A stretch of DNA of 64,000 bases, taken from positions 558,001 to 622,000 of the forward strand of contig CAWAQA010000006.1 in NCBI GenBank assembly GCA_963784065.1, read 5' to 3'. Under the pieces are notes generated by a model. The model did not search any database and was not told where the DNA came from. It saw only the letters and a program-made list of their open reading frames with translations. The stretch is from CAWAQA01 sp963784065. GTDB taxonomy: Bacteria; Acidobacteriota; Vicinamibacteria; Vicinamibacterales; UBA2999. Numbering within the stretch: position 1 is the stretch's first letter; each line of letters starts with the position of its first letter. The position numbers were made by a program, and so were the translations under genes. Shown piece by piece: positions 15,177 to 24,989 of the stretch.

Positions 15177-16929
15177 TTACGAGGCCGCCAGCTCCTCCTC
15201 GAGCAGCTGCTTGCGATAGAGCTCCGCGTACAACCCGTCGTGCGCCACCAGTTCGTCGTGCGTGCCCCGTTCGGCAATTCGCCCCTCGTCGATGACGAGG
15301 ATCTGGTCCGCGCCGCGAACGGTCGAGATGCGGTGCGAGACGATGATCGCCGTCCGCTGGCGCAGCACGCCGGCCAGCCGGCCGAGGATTTCCTCCTCCG
15401 TGTAGGTATCGACCGCCGACAACGCGTCGTCGAGCACCAGGATCTTCGGGTCCACCGCGATCGCGCGCGCGATGGCCGTGCGTTGCTTCTGGCCACCGGA
15501 GAGCGTGATGCCGCGCTCGCCGACGACGGTGTCGTACCCGTGGGGAAAGTCGGCCAGATCCTTGTCCAGGCGCGCGACACGCGCCGCCTCCTCGATCCGA
15601 TCGCGCCGGTCCTGATCCCCGCGCGCGCCGAACGCGATGTTGTCGGCGATGGTGGCGCTGAACAGGAACGGCTCCTGCGGCACGAACCCGATGGCGCCGC
15701 GCAGCTCCGCCAGCGGAATCTCCCGCACGTCAACCCCGTCCACGAACACCGTTCCCGGCGGCGGATCGTAGAGCCGGGGCAGCAGGTGCAGGAGCGACGA
15801 CTTTCCCGAACCGGTCGCGCCCACAATCGCCGTCGTCGTTCCGGCAGGAATCGTCGCGGAGACTCTGTCGAGGATCACGCGATCCCCGTGCGCGAACGTG
15901 AGGTTCCGGAACTCGACACCACCGCGGATGGCGTCGCGTTTCCGGCTGGAGCCCGACGCTGCCGGATCGGCGATCGCCGGCACCGCTTCGAGGATCTCGA
16001 GCATGCGCTTCCATGACGCCATGCCGCGTTGAATCAGGTTCGTGACCCAGCCGAACGCGATCATCGGCCAGGACAGCATGACCAGGTAGGCGTTGAATGC
16101 CACGAGCTCGCCCACCGTCATGCTGCCGGCAACCACCTGGCGGCTCCCGAGCCAGAGCACGATGAGCATGGCGACGCCCATGAGCAGCCCCATGCTGGGG
16201 AAATAGACGCCCTGCAGCGCGATGAGGCCCTTGTTGCGGCGGACGTACTCGGCGTTGGCGGCGCGGAAACGCTCGATCTCGGAGGGTTCCTGTCCATAGG
16301 CGCGGACGACGCGCACGCCGGACAGGTTTTCCTGCGCTATCGCGCTGATCTCGGAGAGCTGCTCCTGGATCGTCAGGAAACGGCGGTGGATGGCTCCGCC
16401 GAAGACGTAGACGGCGATCGACACGAACGGCAAGGGGATGAGGGCGATGATCGTCAGCCGGGCGTCGATCGACAGCATCATCGCGATGGCGACGACGAAC
16501 GTGAGTGCGGTGGTCGACGTGTACATGACCGCCGGGCCGATCATCTGCCGCACCGACCCGAGGTCGTTGGTGGCGCGCGACATCAGGTCGCCGGTGCGGC
16601 GCTGGTGAAAGAACGACAGCTCGAGCCGCTGCAGCGCGGCGAAGAAGTCGTTGCGAAGGTCGTACTCGATGTCGCGCGACGCGCCGATGATGATGCGGCG
16701 CATCAGGAAGCGGAACACGCCGCCGATGGCGGACAGCGCCAGCAACGCGACCGCATACCAGCCGGACCTTCGCCGCGGTGACGTTCGCGGACAGGTCGTC
16801 AATCGCGTATTTCAGAACCCATGGGCCCGCCAGGGTGATGGCGGTCGTGGCGATCACACACGCGAGACCGAGGAGGAAGGAACGGCGATACCGGGCCACG
16901 TAACCCAGCAGCCGACGAACCGGCGGCAT
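15177..16929 (-). CDS. ABC exporter half-transporter, first subunit (one frameshift)
   Basis: Starts MPPVRRLLGYVARYRR at the ATG of 16929. Six membrane segments are followed by an ATPase domain with Walker A GATGSGKSS, signature LSGGQ and Walker B ILVLDDALS, in which Asp replaces the catalytic Glu. The frame breaks near 16768, where AKVR should run into WYAVALLAL. With the 13184-15068 gene this gives one canonical and one degenerate ATP site, as in heterodimeric exporters such as TM287/288 or BmrCD. The substrate is unknown; drug- or lipid-like molecules are usual. Confidence 0.9.
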
Positions 16930-17011
16930 TGATCGAAGTATAGGACGACTTGCACGGGCGCGAGGGTTCGCGGGTGCGGCACTCGGGAGCGGCGTGTAAG
17001 ATCCCCGCATC

Positions 17012-18382
17012 ATGCCGGTGGCGATCGGCGTGACGGCAGCGCTGTTTGGCGTCGGCTATGCGCTGTACGGATTGTTCCGGCACTGGCACTTCGGCAGCAG
17101 CGCGTTCGACCTGGGCATCTTCGACCAGGCGGTCTGGCACCTCAGCCGCCTCGAGCTCCCGGCCAGCACGATCAAAGGTGTGAGCAATCTCTTCGGCGAT
17201 CACTTCCACCCGGTGATCGCGCTGTTCGCGCCGCTCTACTGGATCGCGTCCGGGCCCGAGACGCTGATCGCCGCGCAGGCGGCGCTCCTGGCGGCGTCGA
17301 TCATTCCGGTCTTCCTGTACCTGCGCGACCGGCTTCCCCCGGCGCCGCCTACACACTCGCGGTCGCCTACGCGCTCTTCTGGGGGATCCAGCGCGCGATG
17401 GCGTTCGATGTGCACGAGATGGCCTTCGCGCCGCTCGCGATCGCGACAGCCATTCTGGCGCTGCACCGGCGGCGCTGGGGACTCTTCCTGATCGCTGCGG
17501 CGTCGCTCGTGCTGATCAAGGAGGACCTGATCCCGCTGCTCGCGGGCTTCGCCGCATATCTGGTCGTTCGAGGCGATCGCGCGCGCGGCGCGGCGCTCGC
17601 CGCCGCCAGCGTTCTGCTGTTCGCCGTCGTCGTCGGTATCGTCGTACCCGCTTTGAGCGATTCGGGCGACTACACGTACACATCGGTGTTCATGCCGATG
17701 ATCCATGAGCCGTGGCGCATTCCGATCGCGCTGGTGGCGCCGCCGGTGAAACTGGGCACGGCGTTCCTCTGGCTCGCGCCGTTTCTGTTTCTTCCGTTGG
17801 CGTCTCCGCTGATCCTCATCGGGCTGCCCATCGTCGCCGAGCGGTTCCTGTCGGCGAGCCCGAATCACTGGAGTGCTCTGTTCCATTACTCGGCGCCGCT
17901 TGCCCCGATCCTCGTGATGAGTGCGGGCGACGGCCTCGCGCGGCTCGGGCGCGCCAGACCGCGGTTCGTGACCGTCGCCGCCGCCGCGATCGTTGTGCTC
18001 TGCGCGTTCCTGCCGGGCCGCCAGCCGTTGTGGCGCGTCTTTGCGCCCGGGCACTACAGGACCTCGCAGAACCGTGGAGACCGGCCGGCAGGTGCTCGCG
18101 ATGGTGCCTCCGGATGCGGCGGTCGTGGCGCAAGCCGCAATCGTGCCGCACCTCAGTCAGCGGACCACGATATACATGCTCGAGCCTCTCGCTCCGGACG
18201 GCGACTACGTGATCGCGCAGGCCGACCTGAGTCCGTGGCCCAATGCCACGCGCGCGGAGATACTGCGGCTCGTGCTGGAGCGTGAGCGCCGCGGGTACTT
18301 CGTGGTGGTCGAGCGCGACGGGTGGACGCTGCTGCGCCGGACGCCGGCGCCCGCTAGCGCAGGAGACAGCTCGAGCCGATAG
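17012..18382 (+). CDS. DUF2079 family membrane protein (two frameshifts)
   Basis: A multi-pass membrane protein of the DUF2079 family, which resembles GT-C glycosyltransferase membrane proteins. The N-terminal signature SSAFDLGIFDQAVWHLSR is followed by NLFGDHFHPVIALFAPLYW, then RAMAFDVHEMAFAPLAIA and LIKEDLIPLLAGFAAYL, all in family order. Frame breaks are inferred at the CCCCC run near 17336 and near 18072. The C-terminal soluble part (VAQAAIVPHLSQRTTIYML) continues to 18382. It lies divergently from the ABC pair. The family has no firmly assigned reaction. Confidence 0.85.
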
Positions 18383-18389
18383 ACGACGC

Positions 18390-19205
18390 ATGAAAATCCG
18401 CATGCGTACGTCCGTCGTTCTGGCCGTCCTCTTGCTCGCCACCCGAGCCGAAGCGCAGTTCGCGGCGCCGGAGCCGATTGTCCCGGCCGAGGACTTCAAG
18501 GTGGAGCTGGGACTCATGTTCTGGCAGCCGACGCCCGAGCTTTCGCTGACGACCGGTGACGACCGTGTCGGGACCGTCGATTTCGTGCAGGAGTTCGGGA
18601 TCAGCGAGGAGTCGTTCAGGGAGTTCCGCGCCGTGCTGAAGCCGGCGCGCAAGCACAAGATCCGATTCAGCTATCTCACGTTCAGGTACCACCAGGACGC
18701 CGTGCTCCAGCGCACGATCACATTCCGGGACCTGACGTTCCCCGTGAGCGCCGACGCCAACGCCGACATCAACTGGGACTTATACCGCTTTGGCTACGAA
18801 TGGGATTTCATCTCGCGCAGCCGGGGCTTCGTCGGGCTCATCACGGAGTTGAGCTTCAACCGCGTCGAAGCGGATGTCACCGCGACCGGTCAGGTGCTGG
18901 GACAGACGCAGAGCCTCTCCGCGTCAGTGAATCAGGATGCGCCGGTACCGACCATCGGCGGCATCGCGCGCGGCTACCTTGGCCAGTACGTGTCAGTCAC
19001 CAGTGAATTCACCGCGTTCAGGTACGAGGGCGACACGTTCCGCGGCAAACTCTACGACTTCGACCTCTACGGCGCCGCGCACCTGGGCAAGAACGTGGGC
19101 GCGCAGGTCGGGTATCGTTCGATGACGGTCGATTTCCTCGTGGACAACGACGCCGGGGATTTGAAGATGAAGGGCCCGTACTTCGGGGGCTTCCTGCGCT
19201 TCTAG
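18390..19205 (+). CDS. outer-membrane beta-barrel protein
   Basis: A 271-residue protein with a signal peptide (MKIRMRTSVVLAVLLLATRA, cleavage after AEA) and alternating hydrophobic/polar strands through to a C-terminal Phe (YFGGFLRF), the outer-membrane insertion signal. No enzymatic motif is visible. It starts 8 bases after the DUF2079 gene, so it is probably in the same transcript. The reading frame extends upstream to 18243, but only the ATG at 18390 gives a signal peptide. Confidence 0.8.
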   Translation: MKIRMRTSVVLAVLLLATRAEAQFAAPEPIVPAEDFKVELGLMFWQPTPELSLTTGDDRVGTVDFVQEFGISEESFREFRAVLKPARKHKIRFSYLTFRYHQDAVLQRTITFRDLTFPVSADANADINWDLYRFGYEWDFISRSRGFVGLITELSFNRVEADVTATGQVLGQTQSLSASVNQDAPVPTIGGIARGYLGQYVSVTSEFTAFRYEGDTFRGKLYDFDLYGAAHLGKNVGAQVGYRSMTVDFLVDNDAGDLKMKGPYFGGFLRF

Positions 19206-19224
19206 TCGGCCGTTCCCGTACACG

Positions 19225-19298
19225 AACCACAGAGACGCAGAGACACAGAGCGCAGGACATCTCTGTGCCTCGTCGTAGGGGCCGGCTCTAGCCGGCCC
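19225..19298. repeat. CACAGAG element plus GGGCCGGCT hairpin between convergent genes
   Basis: CCACAGAGACGCAGAGACAC (about 19227-19246) and CTCTGTG (19261-19267) form the same inverted element as at 5171-5232. GGGCCGGCT (19279-19287), loop CT and AGCCGGCCC (19290-19298) form a perfect 9-bp hairpin. Both neighbours end here, so the hairpin could stop transcription from either side, although no T run follows. Confidence 0.6.
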
Positions 19299-19302
19299 GT
19301 CG

Positions 19303-20055
19303 TTACCCGGCCCTCTTCTTCCTCGCCACCACCAGCAACGAGCTTCCAACCGGCATCGGAACGCGGCGCGCGAGCGCCGCTTCTCCTCTGACGATTGCCG
19401 TCAGCGCCGCGTTGACTGGCGCCGCCGGCACGCCGATGTCCGCATCGGCCCGCGGTTCGCGGAACGGCCGGGTGAGGCGTTGTGCGACGCGCACGCCGAG
19501 CATCAGCGGAAAGACCGACGCGAACAGAAACGACACGCGCAACGGCTCGAGACCCGCCTGCTCTGCCAGCGCGCGTGCCGTGGCGGGCGTATACCGCCGC
19601 TCCTCCTGCCAGAACTCCGCGTGATCGCCGCGCAGCATCTCCAATGCCGCGAGCGTCAGCACCACGGCGCCGCCGCGCCTGGTCACTCGCGCCATCTCCG
19701 CAACCGCAGCGCGATCGTCCCTCACGCACTGCAGCACGTCGAAGCACGTGGTGACGTCGAACGTCTCTGCGCGGAAGGGAACGCGCGTGATGTCCGCGCG
19801 AACGAGTGGGCCTCCCGAGACGCGCGCCTTGGTCAGGCTGGTGGGTGCGAGATCGAAGGCGAACACACGGCCGTGAGGGCTGAGCAGCGACAGGTTGTGA
19901 CCGGTCCCGGCGCCGCAGTCGAGGAGCCGCAGGCCGGGACGGCCGGCGGCGATCTCGGCGATGACCGGTGCGACGAAGCTGCGGAAGCCGCGGAACCAGA
20001 AATGCGAAGCTTCGGCGCGGGCCGTCAGCTCCAGCAGGTCCTCGTTCTTCAGCAC
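19303..20055 (-). CDS. class I SAM-dependent methyltransferase
   Basis: A 250-residue protein of the Methyltransf_11 type. SAM motif I is LLDCGAGTGHN (about residues 44-54), motif II FAFDLAP, then PFRAETFDVTTCFDVLQCV and a Gly-rich motif III (VTRRGGAVVLTLAA). The N-terminal HFWFRGF resembles methyltransferases found with glycosyltransferase and polyprenyl-sugar genes. The substrate cannot be told. ATG at 20055, 91 bases after the end of the neighbouring transglycosylase region, same strand. Confidence 0.85.
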   Translation of the reverse strand: MLKNEDLLELTARAEASHFWFRGFRSFVAPVIAEIAAGRPGLRLLDCGAGTGHNLSLLSPHGRVFAFDLAPTSLTKARVSGGPLVRADITRVPFRAETFDVTTCFDVLQCVRDDRAAVAEMARVTRRGGAVVLTLAALEMLRGDHAEFWQEERRYTPATARALAEQAGLEPLRVSFLFASVFPLMLGVRVAQRLTRPFREPRADADIGVPAAPVNAALTAIVRGEAALARRVPMPVGSSLLVVARKKRAG

Positions 20056-20145
20056 GGGCCGCGGAGGCGCCGAGACGCGGAGCTCATTCCGGCCGATGTC
20101 TCCGCGTCCCCGCGTCTCCGCGGCGACGTGGAAGCGGGAGGGGCA

Positions 20146-22364
20146 TCAGTCGGTCCGACGTGTCGCGGCCGGCCGCATGTTGACCGGCGCGAGGATGCCG
20201 CCACCGTAGAGGCGGCGGTAGTCTTCCGCGGTCCCGAGGATGCGCTTCACGTAGGTCTGCGTCTCCGCGAACGGGATGCTGTCGATGAACTCGTCCTGGG
20301 CCAGACCCGGCGATTCCTTCAGCCACCGCACCACGCGGCTCTCGCCCGCGTTGTAGCTGGCCAGCGCGAAGTGGGCGCCGCCAAACCGGTCCATCAGTTC
20401 CTTGAAATAGAGCGTGCCGATACGGACGTTCGTCTCCGCGTTGGTCAGCGAGGCGGTGGTGAACCGGATCCCGAGCTTCCGCGCGTAGCGGCGGCCGGTG
20501 CTGGGGATCACCTGCATCAGGCCGTACGCGTTGGCGTGCGAGCGGATCTCCGCGGTGAACGTGGACTCCTGCGCCATCAACGCCGCGATCAGATACGGGT
20601 CGAGCTTGTGCAGGTCCGAGTACTTCTTGATGAGCGGCCAGTAGTCGAGCGGAAAGATGATGCGCAGCACGTCCGGCGGCATCGTTTCACCGCCGGCCGC
20701 CATGAACTGCGGATACGCACGGCGCATCGTGGTGATCGCGCCGCGCAGGGCGTTGAAGCGCTCGGTCGCCTTGAGGCCGAGCCCCTGCTGGTGGCGGATC
20801 CACGCCGAGGTCGCCTGCAGCACCGGCTCATCGCCCCACACCCGCTGCGCGTACTGCACTTCGCGGAGCGCGTCGTCGTAGAGGGCGGCCGCCGCGAGCG
20901 CCCTGATCAGCGAATCGGTCGCCAGATCGGTCGAGCCGGACGTCGACGCCACCGTGCGTTCGGACGAGACGGCGCGCTGCACGTCCGGCTCGCGGCGCGC
21001 GTCGAGGCGCTTGGCCGCCTCGCGGCCGTAGTACGAGTTCTGATAGTCGGCGACGACCAGACGGTAGCGGACGGCCGCGGTCGCCGGCTCACCCATCTGC
21101 TCGCGCGCCCGGGCGGCCCAATAGAGCCACGCCGGCCGATTGTCGGCGCGCGGGAAGTTCTGGGCCGCGGACTCGAACAGGCCGGCGGCCTCTGCGAAGT
21201 CGCCGCTCCGGTACGACCACCAGCCGGCCTTCCACGCCGCGCGCTCGGCGTAGCGGCTCTTCGGAAATTTTCGATACAGCTCGCGGAAGACGCGATCCGC
21301 CTCGGCGTCGTCGTCGATCATGACGTAGTGCGTGGCGAGGTTGTTCAACGCCTCCGCCGCCCACTCGGTGTTCGAGTGATCCTCCACCAGGTCGCGGGCG
21401 AGCGCGACGTAGGTCGCGTGGTCGCCGAGCGCGCGCGTCGCGGTGAGGTGGAAGAACCGTGCTTCCGCCTCGCGCGATCCGCCCTTGAGGAACGGCCGCA
21501 GTGCGTCGCGGGACGCGCGATACCGATCGAGGTAGTAATCCGACTCGGCCAGGCGCAGCGCGATCAGCTCACGGTCGTCTCCCGACGCCGCGCGCGCCAG
21601 CGGCGCAAACGCCGCGCGCGCCTGCGCCCAACGCCGCGCGCTGAACAGGCGCTCGGCGCGGGCCAGCTCCCGCTTGAATCGATCCGGCGGTACGAGCGAT
21701 GCCGCCTCGAGACGCTCCATCCCCGACTGCGCCTCCGACGCCTGCCCGCTCAGCGGAAAGTCGTAGTACACGCGGCGGTATGCGGTGAGGGCCTTCTCGC
21801 GATCGCCCGCCGCTTCCGCGGCGCGTCCGAGGCGGACGAAGATTTCTTCAGGCTCACTCAGCTTCTCGTCGCTCAGGTCCTCGAGCTGCTCGAGGGCGGC
21901 CTTCGTGTCGCGCGCAGACATCGCGATATCGGCAAGCTGCAACGGCACCGCTTCCTCGAGATATCCGGCCGGGTCGCGCTTGTCGAGGGCGGTAAGAACG
22001 GCCTGCGCCTCGTCGAGCCGGCCGAGGCCCGCGAGCGCAACGCCGGTGTAGGTACTGCGCGTAAGCCGCGAGGGGCGTCGTCTGGAGATCGGCGCCGCGG
22101 ACGAGCGGCAGGCCGGCGGTGTACTGGCCGTCGGCGATCAATTTCACGCCGCGGGCAAACCGCGCCGTCGGACTGTTCTCGCGCGCCGCCGCCGTGCGGG
22201 CCGCTTCGTCGGGAACGAGCCAGAACAAGGATGGCTGCGCCGGCAGGGGCGTGTGCGTCGTCGGAGTGAGCCGCGGCGCCTCGCTCGTGCTTTGCGCCCG
22301 CAGGCCGATTCTGGCCCGTAGAGGCGATGGCGAGAGCGAGAACCAGTAGTAACGAACGTCTCAC
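20146..22364 (-). CDS. soluble lytic murein transglycosylase, Slt type (two frameshifts)
   Basis: Periplasmic enzyme that cleaves peptidoglycan glycan strands. The N-terminal export signal (RRSLLLVLALAIAS) leads into a long helical TPR-like superhelix, then a C-terminal SLT domain with the catalytic Glu in ALMAQEST, followed by AYGLMQVIPSTGRRYA and LASYNAGESRVVRWL. About 740 residues, the Slt70 plan. Frame breaks are inferred near 22240 (AQPSLFWLVPDEAA continues in another frame) and near 22055 (TYTGVALAGLGRLDEAQ). The GTG at 22364 has AGGAG upstream and overlaps the stop of the preceding coiled-coil gene. Confidence 0.87.
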
Positions 22365-23498
22365 TGCACACTCCTGTCGTGGCTCAGATCGGCCACGGCA
22401 TCGTGCGAAGCCCGTGCCATGTGAGGCGGCAACGAGAGTCCGAGTGCCTGCTGGACCGTCAGTCCTTCGAGAACCTTGCTGGCGTGACGGGCCAGCACGT
22501 CGAGCGTCAGGGACCACCGGCCGGTGTCATTGCGCCGCCGGCCGGGTGATCCGCATACAGGACCGCCACGGCAGCGCCGCCAACGACGATGGGCAGGGCA
22601 TGTGCGGAACGCGCACCACCTGCGGCGTCCAACGCGAAGGCCGGTAATCCCGCTCCTTCACTGGCCGGTAAACCCGCTCCTGTCACTCGTATCGGCGGGA
22701 CTGCGCGTTTCTGCAGAGCCGGCGCGGAGCGCCACGGCAAGAAATCCGGCGTTGGCGAGCTCGACCGTCACTTCGCGCGCGTGCGGCGCCGCGTCGCCGA
22801 AGCCGAGCAGGCTCCATCCGACGAGCTGATCGCCCTTGCTAACGAGCACGGCCACCCGGTCGGCCTCCCGAGCCGCCGCCTGCGCGAGCTCGTCGAGCAC
22901 CTCGCCCAGCGACCGTGCCTCGTCGAGCATTCGCACAGCATGTACCAGGCGGCTGGCCCGCTCATGCTCGGCCTGCCGGCTGCCTGCCCGCGCCTGCTCT
23001 ACCGCTTCTTCGTGTTTCCGGTCAGCGTTTTCGGCGGCGGCGCGCCGCGCGTCGTCCCGTTCGCGTCCGGTCTGGGTGAGACGGTGTTCGGTATCGCTCA
23101 GCCGCTGCTGCAGCTCGGCGACGCGCTCGTCCGCCGCCCGCTGCACATCGTCAACCTGGGTCTGGGCGATGCGACGCGCGTCATCGATCTCCGCCTGGGC
23201 CTTGAGTCCGGCGTCGGTCAGTGCGCGCCGCAGATTACCGATCTGTTCCTCGGAAGAACGGCGCACGTCGTCGGTGTGTCGCTGTGCGGCGTCGCGAATG
23301 TCGGCGAGCTGCGCGTGAGCCTTTTGACGAACTTCGGCGGCCGCAGCCTCAGTGGCCTGGGCCACGGCGCGGGTACGCTCCTCCGTTGCCGCGCGCAGCA
23401 GATCGTGCGCGAAGGCGCGGAGGTCGGATTCCAGGTGACCCCGGACGCCAGCGAGCGCCCGATCGAGCGCCTGGCGGACCTAGATCGTCGAGCGACAC
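22361..23498 (-). CDS. coiled-coil protein coupled to the transglycosylase gene (frameshifted)
   Basis: The first two thirds are a long charged coiled coil (ATEAAAAEVRQKAHAQLADI onward, with repeated Arg/Glu/Ala heptads). The last third (LVGWSLLGFGDAAP, LPIVVGGAAVAVLYAD, then LDVLARHASKVLEGLTVQ) resembles a GAF-like sensor fold. No named family is recognised. GTG at 23498 is chosen because a TATAAT box lies just upstream and because a longer frame would translate repeat DNA. Frame breaks are inferred near 23483 and around 22690-22740, the latter at a duplicated GAGCGGG(T/A)TTACCGGCC element. The stop overlaps the next start (GTGA). Confidence 0.6.
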
Positions 23499-23505
23499 GT
23501 CAGCA

Positions 23506-23511
23506 ATTATA
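23506..23511 (-). promoter_or_regulatory. TATAAT box 7 bases before a GTG start, possibly leaderless
   Basis: On the minus strand TATAAT (23511-23506) is followed after 7 bases by the GTG at 23498. A transcript starting at the normal distance would begin at or beside the start codon. The region 17 bases upstream (TTCAGG) lies inside the TTCCGCCT hairpin repeat, so the repeat may supply part of the promoter. Confidence 0.5.
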
Positions 23512-23523
23512 CAGTCCGCGATC

Positions 23524-23772
23524 TTCCGCCTGAAGGCGGAAGCCACAGCCGTTCTTGTGTTCACACGCGGCCTCAGGGCTCAGGAATCGGGGCTCAGGGC
23601 TGTCTCGGGCCCGAGGCTTACGCCTCTGACCTGAGCCCTGGGCCCTGATTCCTGGGCCCTGAAGCCCGACCTTCAGGTCCGTTCGTAGAGGCGGACTTTA
23701 GGTCCGCCTGGTACAGGTCCCCCTGCGCCAGTCCGCCACCCCCGGTCCTGTGGCTTCCGGCTTCAGCCGGAA
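23524..23772. repeat. mosaic of four repeat families in one spacer
   Basis: In order: TTCCGCCT-GA-AGGCGGAA with GCCAC (23524-23546); a CTCAGGAATC/GGGCCCTG long inverted element (23571-23663); GGCGGACT-TTA-GGTCCGCC preceded by TCGTAGA (23690-23708); and GTGGC-TTCCGGCT-TC-AGCCGGAA (23750-23772), in the opposite orientation to the first. The two TTCC hairpins flank the others like ends of a composite element. Confidence 0.8.
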
Positions 23773-23777
23773 GAACC

Positions 23778-24881
23778 CTACCCGGGCGAGTACTCGCCTG
23801 GCACCTGCTCGCGACGAAGCGGCAGCAGCGTCAGACGGGTCGGTTGTGACGCCCGGAGGTTGAGGCTCGCGTCGCTGTAGGCGGGAAACTCGCGCAGCGC
23901 ATCGGCGAAAAGCGAGTTGGCCTCGGCCGTCCGGCCGAGCGCCGCCAGCACCACGCCGAAGTTGTTCAGCAACTCCGGAACACCTGCCTCGTCGTACGCC
24001 TGCCGCAGCGGATCGAATGCCTCTGCATGACGGCCCAGCGCCGCGAGGAGCGTGCCGCGGTGGAACTCGCGCCGCGAGCCGGGCGGAAGCGTGTCCAGCC
24101 AGGCGAGGGCAAGCGCGTAATCTCCCCGCAGCGTCAGGAACGGCATCATGCCCCACGCGATCGTTCGCTCGTGGTACCCGGCGGACCGGTACAGGCGTTC
24201 GACCGCCTGCGGCGAATGCTTCCGCAGCATGGCCTGCGTAATGGGCGCGTCGGCGTGCCCCGTGGCGCGCATCGGTTCAACCTGGAACTGCCGATAGCCC
24301 GCTTGCCGTGCGACCACGATCCCGCGGCCGGCAGCGATCGATCGGAGCACGAAGTCATACTCCTCGGCGCCTGGCAGGCCGGCGTCGAACCCGATCTCGC
24401 GCGCAGCCGCCGTGCGAAACGCGGGGACGCCGATCCCGGGCAGATAATTCCGCTCGAAGAGGCGCACCATCTGCCTGCGCCCGCCGAGCAGCGCCGGCAT
24501 CTCGAGGCGCCTGATGAATGCGCCGGTGGCGCCGTCGTGCAGGTCGATCTCGTCGAACGCCAGGTCGGCCGCGTGCGACTCGAGCTGCTCGACGAGTCGT
24601 GCCGCGCGTCCGGGCAGCAACTCGTCGCCGGCATCGAGCCACGCGCCGAACGGCGTCGTGATGCGATCCAGACCCATCTGCCGCGCAGCTCCCCGCGTCG
24701 CCCCGTTTGCTGCGGCGAGAACAACAAGGTCGTCGCCCTGACGCCGCGCTTCTTCGCTCGTGCCATCCTCCGAGGCGTGGTCGATGACGATGATCTGCGA
24801 AGGCTGCTGCGCGCGCGCCGAACGAATGGCGCGAGCGACGGTGTCGGATGCGTTCCGAGCCAGGATGAGGACGGTGAGCAT
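23778..24881 (-). CDS. family 2 glycosyltransferase with TPR-like tail
   Basis: A 367-residue cytoplasmic GT-A enzyme. It opens MLTVLILARNASDTVARAI, with VIDHASEDGT, the DxD-like DAGDELLPG at about 88-96, then a catalytic region with AEEYDFVLR. The last 90 residues form TPR-like helices (LLAALGRHAEAFDPL, GVVLAALGRTAEANSLF). The nearest relatives are GT2 enzymes of surface polysaccharide loci. It is divergent from the sugar-tailoring operon that starts at 24990, so it is likely part of the same function. The ATG at 24881 is chosen over a longer frame to 24956. Confidence 0.85.
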   Translation of the reverse strand: MLTVLILARNASDTVARAIRSARAQQPSQIIVIDHASEDGTSEEARRQGDDLVVLAAANGATRGAARQMGLDRITTPFGAWLDAGDELLPGRAARLVEQLESHAADLAFDEIDLHDGATGAFIRRLEMPALLGGRRQMVRLFERNYLPGIGVPAFRTAAAREIGFDAGLPGAEEYDFVLRSIAAGRGIVVARQAGYRQFQVEPMRATGHADAPITQAMLRKHSPQAVERLYRSAGYHERTIAWGMMPFLTLRGDYALALAWLDTLPPGSRREFHRGTLLAALGRHAEAFDPLRQAYDEAGVPELLNNFGVVLAALGRTAEANSLFADALREFPAYSDASLNLRASQPTRLTLLPLRREQVPGEYSPG

Positions 24882-24989
24882 GTGGCAGACGCGCAGTCGG
24901 TGAACTAATGGTATTTCGTGAGTGCCTGCGCCGGGAATCACGCGTCGCCATGCCACGGTCTGTCGGCGGGTGTTCTATGATCTGGGCCT

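Noticed and set aside
19480..22269. 929-codon open frame on the + strand
   Set aside because: Antisense to the methyltransferase and transglycosylase genes; Arg/Ala/Gly-rich without any motif; arises from high GC.
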